This document shows positions 59,748 to 64,000 of a stretch of 64,000 nucleotides of DNA, piece after piece (position 1 is the stretch's first letter; every line of letters begins with the position of its first letter). The notes under the pieces were generated by a model that worked only from the letters and a program-made list of their open reading frames with translations, searched no databases and had not been told where the DNA came from. Where the stretch lies: positions 682,001-746,000 of the forward strand of contig NZ_JAGJBY010000002.1 in NCBI RefSeq assembly GCF_020010905.1, read 5' to 3'. The position numbers and the translations under genes were made by a program. This DNA is from Streptomyces acidiscabies. Its GTDB lineage: Bacteria > Actinomycetota > Actinomycetes > Streptomycetales > Streptomycetaceae.

Positions 59748-62165
59748 TCAGCCGCGCTTCACGTCCTTCGCGTCGCACGCCACCTTGTTGCGGTTCGGGT
59801 CCAACCCCAGCGGATCGTCACCGCCGTTGACGTTCAGACGGCCGTACTCGTTCTTGGCGAGCCACGCGCAGCGCGCGGCCGTCGTCTTCTTCACCTCGGC
59901 CGGGAAGGCCGTCGGTACGCAGACGTTGACCGAGCCGTAGTGGCGGTCGCAGCCGGAGATGGTCGGACTGACCTGCTGGGACTGCTTCTTGGCGCCGGGG
60001 CCGGTGACCTTGCCGGTCAGCTTGGCGGCGAAATCGTGGACATGGGGTGCGGCCTGGGTCTTGGCGAGCGAGAGCGCCTTCGGCCCGGTCAGGTGGACCC
60101 ACTTCGCCACCGAGGGAACGCCGTTGGCGTCGACGGCGAACAGCATGTACCAGCCGGGCGGCGCCAGGTTGGGGTTGCTGGTGACGTTCAGGTCGACGTT
60201 GTTGCCGCTCACCGACAGCGGCAGGTCCACGAACCGCTGGTTGGGGTCGGAGGAGTGCGTGACCGCCGCCGGACGGATCAACTCGGCCTTGGCGATGGGC
60301 CGGTCGACGGTGATGCGCTGGGTGTCGCCGTACTGCCACTCGGTGTCGATGAGTGAAGTGATCGCCGGACGCGGGCCCTTGAAGAGATAGGGCGGCGAGT
60401 AGACGGACACGTTGTGGTTCCAGGTGCCGTTGCCGGGGTTGTCGCCGGTCGTCAACACCCGCCCGTCCGGGAGGAGTACGGCCGAGGAGTGGTAGCCGCG
60501 CGCCTCGGGATCGGCGGCCACCTGGTCGAACGTGCCCGCCGCCGGGTCGTACAGCGAGGACTCGTACACGGGGTTGGCGCGGTTGTGCAGCGCGCCGCCG
60601 GTCTCCAGGACCTTGCCGTCGGGCAGGAGGACCGCCGAAACGTACATCTTCCCCTGGTTGCCGGTCTCTTGGACGGGGCCGTTGCCGAGGTCGACGGTGC
60701 CCTGCGGAATCGGCGGGCCGGCGACGTACGCCGGGTTGGGCTGCTTCAGGTCGATGACGTCCGTGAGGCGGTTGCCCTCGGGGTTGGAGTCGATGTTGCC
60801 GCCGCCGAGGGTGAGGACCCTCTGGTCCTGCGCCGGGGGCAGCAACACGCTGGCGGACTGGTCGCGCTGGTCCTTGTTCTGGAGGCCGGGGATCTGGGTG
60901 ACGGTGTTCGCGCCGTAGTCGTAAACGGCCGAACCTGTCCCCGGGATGTTGTTCCCGAAGACATGGCTGCCGGTGTAGAAGAGCCGGCCGTCCTGCATGA
61001 GGACCATCGCCGGGTACAGCCCCCAGTACGACCAGGTCTGGTTGACCTTCCACAGCGGCAGCCACTGCTGCTCCGCGTCGGACCAGCGCTCGGCGGTCAC
61101 CGACCCGGAGGAGTCCTCGCGCAGCCCGCCGAAGGAGAGCACGTCACCGTCGCCGAGGACGGTCGCGGACGGGTACCAGTGGCCGTCGTTCAGGTCGTTG
61201 GTCTTGCTGTACGTCTCGGTGACCGGGTCGAAGATGTACGAGTCCTTGTACCCCTCGTAGCCGTGGCCGCCGACGACCGGGTACGCCTTGTTGCCGCTCA
61301 TCACCAGCACGCGCCCGTCCTGGAGCTGGACGTGCCCGGAGCAGAACATGTCCTTCGGTGTGGGGACGACCTTGTACGTGCCGTTCGCCGGGTCGTACAC
61401 GGCGGAGGTGAACGTGCCGGCCGCGAACTGCTCCTCGCTGTTCCCGGAGCCGGCGATCATCAGCACCTTGCCGTTGTTGAGGACGACGGAGTGCATCGAG
61501 CGGACCGGGTTCTGCGTCGGGAGGACGTTCCAACTTCCGTCCTCACACTGGGCGTTGGTGCCCGTGCAGGCCGGTGGCGGGGTGACGTCCGGGACCTGCT
61601 CCATCGTGTAGTCGTCGGTCGTCGCCGAGCCGGTGCCGTACACGGAGACGCCCCAGGTGATCCGGTCGGTGCCGGCCGGGACCTCCGGGGTGCGGACGCT
61701 CGCCTTGGTCCAGGTCGGCGCCAGGTCAAGGGTCTTGAGGTCGGTCCAGTACTGCCAGCCGGCGGTGGCGTCGTGCCGGAAGAGGGTGAGGGAGGTGTCG
61801 GGGGTCGTCGACTTGTACCAGAGGGACAGGTCGTACTGCTTGCCCGCTACGACCGTCGGCGCGCAGGCCGCGGACTCGGTGATCAGGGCCTTGCGGTCGC
61901 CGCTCACGCGCCGGGTCAGCTCGACCTTCATCGCCTTCGACCCGGAGTGCGCGTCCGAGGTCGTGGTGAACGTGAAGTCGTTGTCGCCCCAGCCGGACTT
62001 CTCCCAGCAGTACGGCATGTCGCCCGAACCGGCCGTCTCGAAGCCGGGGTTGAGGACGAGGTTCGCGGCGGAGGCGGGCTGCGGGGAGGTGAGGAGCAGG
62101 CCACCGGTGAGACCGGCGACGGCCAACAGGGCGGTCTTTCTGCGGTACTTGAGGGGCAGTTTCAT
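59748..62165 (-). CDS. Secreted AA5 copper-radical oxidase (glyoxal/galactose oxidase-like)
   Basis: This 805-residue exported protein has a signal peptide (1-33, cleaved after ASA), a carbohydrate-binding-like beta domain (about 35-195), a Kelch beta-propeller (about 210-590) and a DUF1929 E-set domain (about 595-690). All catalytic residues are recognisable: the Cys275-Tyr331 cross-link pair (DMFCSGH and HWYPSA), axial Tyr557 and His558 (RGYHSS), and His636 (VTHSSDPNQR). It should oxidise an alcohol or aldehyde to aldehyde or acid with H2O2 formation. A C-terminal tail has two Cys pairs. The start is ATG 62165 with AAGGGAG. Confidence 0.9.
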   Translation of the reverse strand: MKLPLKYRRKTALLAVAGLTGGLLLTSPQPASAANLVLNPGFETAGSGDMPYCWEKSGWGDNDFTFTTTSDAHSGSKAMKVELTRRVSGDRKALITESAACAPTVVAGKQYDLSLWYKSTTPDTSLTLFRHDATAGWQYWTDLKTLDLAPTWTKASVRTPEVPAGTDRITWGVSVYGTGSATTDDYTMEQVPDVTPPPACTGTNAQCEDGSWNVLPTQNPVRSMHSVVLNNGKVLMIAGSGNSEEQFAAGTFTSAVYDPANGTYKVVPTPKDMFCSGHVQLQDGRVLVMSGNKAYPVVGGHGYEGYKDSYIFDPVTETYSKTNDLNDGHWYPSATVLGDGDVLSFGGLREDSSGSVTAERWSDAEQQWLPLWKVNQTWSYWGLYPAMVLMQDGRLFYTGSHVFGNNIPGTGSAVYDYGANTVTQIPGLQNKDQRDQSASVLLPPAQDQRVLTLGGGNIDSNPEGNRLTDVIDLKQPNPAYVAGPPIPQGTVDLGNGPVQETGNQGKMYVSAVLLPDGKVLETGGALHNRANPVYESSLYDPAAGTFDQVAADPEARGYHSSAVLLPDGRVLTTGDNPGNGTWNHNVSVYSPPYLFKGPRPAITSLIDTEWQYGDTQRITVDRPIAKAELIRPAAVTHSSDPNQRFVDLPLSVSGNNVDLNVTSNPNLAPPGWYMLFAVDANGVPSVAKWVHLTGPKALSLAKTQAAPHVHDFAAKLTGKVTGPGAKKQSQQVSPTISGCDRHYGSVNVCVPTAFPAEVKKTTAARCAWLAKNEYGRLNVNGGDDPLGLDPNRNKVACDAKDVKRG

Positions 62166-62300
62166 GCGGCTCCCTTCGGGGATCGGGCAACCGGCCGACG
62201 CCGGGCGGCTCTTGGCCGGCGTCGGGCGGGGTTGGGTGAGGCGTCGCACGGCGTCGCGCGCATTCCGGCGACCGGCCTCGACAGGCTGCTCAGGAGCAGG

Positions 62301-63464
62301 TCACGCGGTCGTGCGCTTCTTCTTCCTCGGCAGGTACACCAGCGCCTCGGTCCCCACGAACCGCAGCACGAACGTCGTCACCAGCGCGAGCGCGGTCGCG
62401 GAGAGCGCGCCCATCCCGAACCGGTGCACGAACAGCGCGATCAGCGGGATCCGCAGGACCAGGTCCGCGTTGGCGAGCAGCGCGAACCTGCCGACCCGGT
62501 CCCACCAGCGGCGGTGTTCACGCCGGTCGCGGAAGAGCAGGTGCTCGATGAGGACGAAGTTCCAGGCCACGCCGAACTGGTTGGCGAGGATCTCGGCGGG
62601 CAGGTAGTGCAGCCCGGTACGGGTCAGCGCCCACAGCGCGACCAGGTTGGGCAGGAACCCGCTCAGCCCGATCAGCCCGAAGCCGATCATGCGGGCGAGC
62701 GGCGAGGCGGTACGCAGCCCGAGGAGGTGCCGCAGGAACCGCACCCCTTCCGCCGCCGTCGACTTGGACTCCCCGGCGTACCGCTCCTGGAACACGAACG
62801 GCACCTCGGCGACCCGCTCCGGCCTGCTGCGGACGGCGAGTTCGAGGAGGATCTTGTAGCCGAGGGGCTTGAGGACATCGGCGCTCACCACGCTGCGCCG
62901 GATCGCGAAGAACCCGCTCATCGGGTCGCTGATCCCGCGCAGCCTGCGCGGGAAGAGGGACTTGGTGAGCCAGGTCGCGCCCTTCGAGACGGCGACCCGG
63001 TAGCCGCCGGCGAGCCCGGCGCGGCTGCCGCCCTTGATGTACCGGGAGGCGACGACGAGTACGGCGCCGGAGCGCTCGCCGGTCGCCACCAACTCCGGTA
63101 CCAGGGACGGGGGATGCTGGCAGTCGCCGTCCATCACGACGACCCAGTCCGACCCGGCGGTCCTGATCCCCTCGACGACGGCGCCGCCGAGGCCGCCCAC
63201 CGGTTCCTCGCGGTGCAGGACGGTCACCGGGAACGGGCAGTCCTTGGCCGCGTCCCGGATCACCTCGGGGGTGTCGTCCGTGGAGTCGTCCACGAAGACG
63301 ACCTCGCAGGGGAGGCTGCGGGGGACCGACTCCCGGATCTGGCGCAGGAGTTGGCGGATGTTCGCGGACTCGTTGAAGGTGGGGACGACAATGGTGACGG
63401 CGCCGGGTTCGGGGATGTCGTCCTCGCGGACGTCCGGGACCGGTGCGGTGTATTCGTGGCTCAC
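62301..63464 (-). CDS. GT2 polyprenol-phosphate glycosyltransferase fused to GtrA domain
   Basis: This 387-residue protein has a GT2 domain (about 20-235) starting VTIVVPTFNESANI, with the DXD in VVVMDGDCQHP and a SDPMSGFFAI segment, and a C-terminal GtrA-type membrane domain with four helices (about 245-380). It makes polyprenyl-phosphate mannose or glucose and may flip it. The GTG at 63464 overlaps the stop of the next gene as GTGA. It is co-transcribed with a membrane glycosyltransferase that would use its product. Confidence 0.93.
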   Translation of the reverse strand: MSHEYTAPVPDVREDDIPEPGAVTIVVPTFNESANIRQLLRQIRESVPRSLPCEVVFVDDSTDDTPEVIRDAAKDCPFPVTVLHREEPVGGLGGAVVEGIRTAGSDWVVVMDGDCQHPPSLVPELVATGERSGAVLVVASRYIKGGSRAGLAGGYRVAVSKGATWLTKSLFPRRLRGISDPMSGFFAIRRSVVSADVLKPLGYKILLELAVRSRPERVAEVPFVFQERYAGESKSTAAEGVRFLRHLLGLRTASPLARMIGFGLIGLSGFLPNLVALWALTRTGLHYLPAEILANQFGVAWNFVLIEHLLFRDRREHRRWWDRVGRFALLANADLVLRIPLIALFVHRFGMGALSATALALVTTFVLRFVGTEALVYLPRKKKRTTA

Positions 63465-64000
63465 AGCGCGCCTCCGACCTTGCGGATCTCGATGCGGTCC
63501 TCGCCGATGCCGAACACGGCGACGGGCGTTGAGTGCGTCAGCGCCGCCTTCACGGTCGGCAGGTCGCGCGCGTCGCGCCGTACCGTCGGGGAGGCCACCA
63601 CGTAGTCGACGTCCTTCCAGCCGTTCGGGAGGGTCTTGGTGACCGCCGGGTCGAGGTCGGCCTTGTAGAACCAGATGGCGCCCAGGCCGGGTTGGTACCC
63701 GGCGTGCACGAGGTCGAGCCAGAGGGCGTCGTCGACGAGGACGCGGGTGCCGGCGGGGTCGGCGACCTCGTGGTCCAGCCACTTCGCCGCCGACCGGTAG
63801 GGACCGTTCGCGTCGGCGGTGACGGCGGTGTGGTCGCCGTCGTACCAGCGGGGTACGACGTACAGCGCGGCGGCGACAGCGAGCGACGCCGCGACCGCGT
63901 ACCGCCCGTACCTGACCCAGTGGTGCTCGGCGGAGCCGCGCCGCTTGTGCAGGATCGTGTGCGCGAGCGAGGAGACCGCTCCGGCGAGGACCAGGGCGAG
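63461..64000 (-). CDS. Membrane glycosyltransferase, C-terminal part (5' end cut by window)
   Basis: The frame is open at the right window edge and ends with TGA at 63461; 179 residues are seen. They include the last two hydrophobic segments and a soluble end with GPYRSAAKWLDHEVADPAGTR, TRVLVDDALWLDL and DVDYVVAS, typical of the extracytoplasmic end of GT39/ArnT-like glycosyltransferases. It overlaps the GT2-GtrA gene by 4 bp. The catalytic part is outside the window. Confidence 0.75.
   Translation of the reverse strand, partial: LALVLAGAVSSLAHTILHKRRGSAEHHWVRYGRYAVAASLAVAAALYVVPRWYDGDHTAVTADANGPYRSAAKWLDHEVADPAGTRVLVDDALWLDLVHAGYQPGLGAIWFYKADLDPAVTKTLPNGWKDVDYVVASPTVRRDARDLPTVKAALTHSTPVAVFGIGEDRIEIRKVGGAL

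Noticed and set aside
60414..63605. A 1063-codon plus-strand frame across the oxidase and GT2 genes
   Set aside because: It spans two well-supported minus-strand genes and their gap, which a real gene would not do, and shows no domain.

Overview
The window is chromosomal DNA of a Streptomyces or very close relative. The base composition is extremely GC-rich, GTG and TTG starts are common, and the gene order matches the conserved core around the acyl-CoA carboxylase, adenylate cyclase, hutH, ilvA and mca genes of Streptomyces coelicolor (order recalled, not searched). It also carries sortase-E, mycothiol, DmdR-type iron-box and WhiJ-type genes. I saw no tRNA, rRNA, CRISPR array or prophage.

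Layout. 1-6.1 kb: a truncated membrane mannosyltransferase, phosphomannomutase, an intergenic repeat array, purine nucleoside phosphorylase, a gamma-glutamylcyclotransferase-like gene and an LpdA-type flavoprotein. 6.2-13.8 kb: a DeoR regulator and the acyl-CoA carboxylase set (biotinylated alpha subunit, epsilon, beta and the biotin ligase), together with Maf and the unlisted tiny gene mmpB. 14-19.9 kb: adenylate cyclase, a Pro/Thr-rich anchored protein, enoyl-CoA hydratase, a GAF-GGDEF protein and leaderless hutH. 19.9-26.5 kb: envelope genes (lipoprotein, LAXTG sortase substrate, L,D-transpeptidase, MacB-like ABC pair, a small HExxHxxGxxH protein and an anchored partner). 26.5-30 kb: a WhiJ-like cluster (HATPase, small acidic protein, XRE regulator, DUF397) and a second XRE regulator. 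30-34.4 kb: an alcohol dehydrogenase and an iron-box-controlled siderophore-uptake operon. 34.4-40.4 kb: accessory genes including two msrA paralogues around a PD-(D/E)XK-like protein. 40.5-48.9 kb: core genes (metB, a small sigma factor, MarR, ilvA, a DrrAB exporter, greA, DUF4307, mca).

48.9-57.3 kb is the most unusual part. A three-gene minus-strand operon encodes a membrane-anchored NB-ARC/TPR STAND protein, a second TPR protein and a CHAT (caspase-like) protease. This looks like an NTPase-regulated conflict or cell-death module. The protease gene is cut between its catalytic His and Cys codons by a 1,651-bp IS630-family element whose terminal inverted repeats enclose both the transposase and a passenger gene for an Imm51-type immunity protein. 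Removing the element at its TA duplication restores a continuous 420-codon reading frame.

Downstream, at 57687-57857, lies a 171-bp near-complete hairpin. All 15 of its non-Watson-Crick pairs that are transitions are of the G-U kind on the plus strand, so it may be a structured RNA or a MITE. The window ends with a Cys-rich unknown protein, a secreted AA5 copper-radical oxidase, a GT2-GtrA glycosyltransferase and the end of a membrane glycosyltransferase. A recurrent feature is a TANNNT hexamer 6-8 nt before the start codon, which suggests many leaderless mRNAs.
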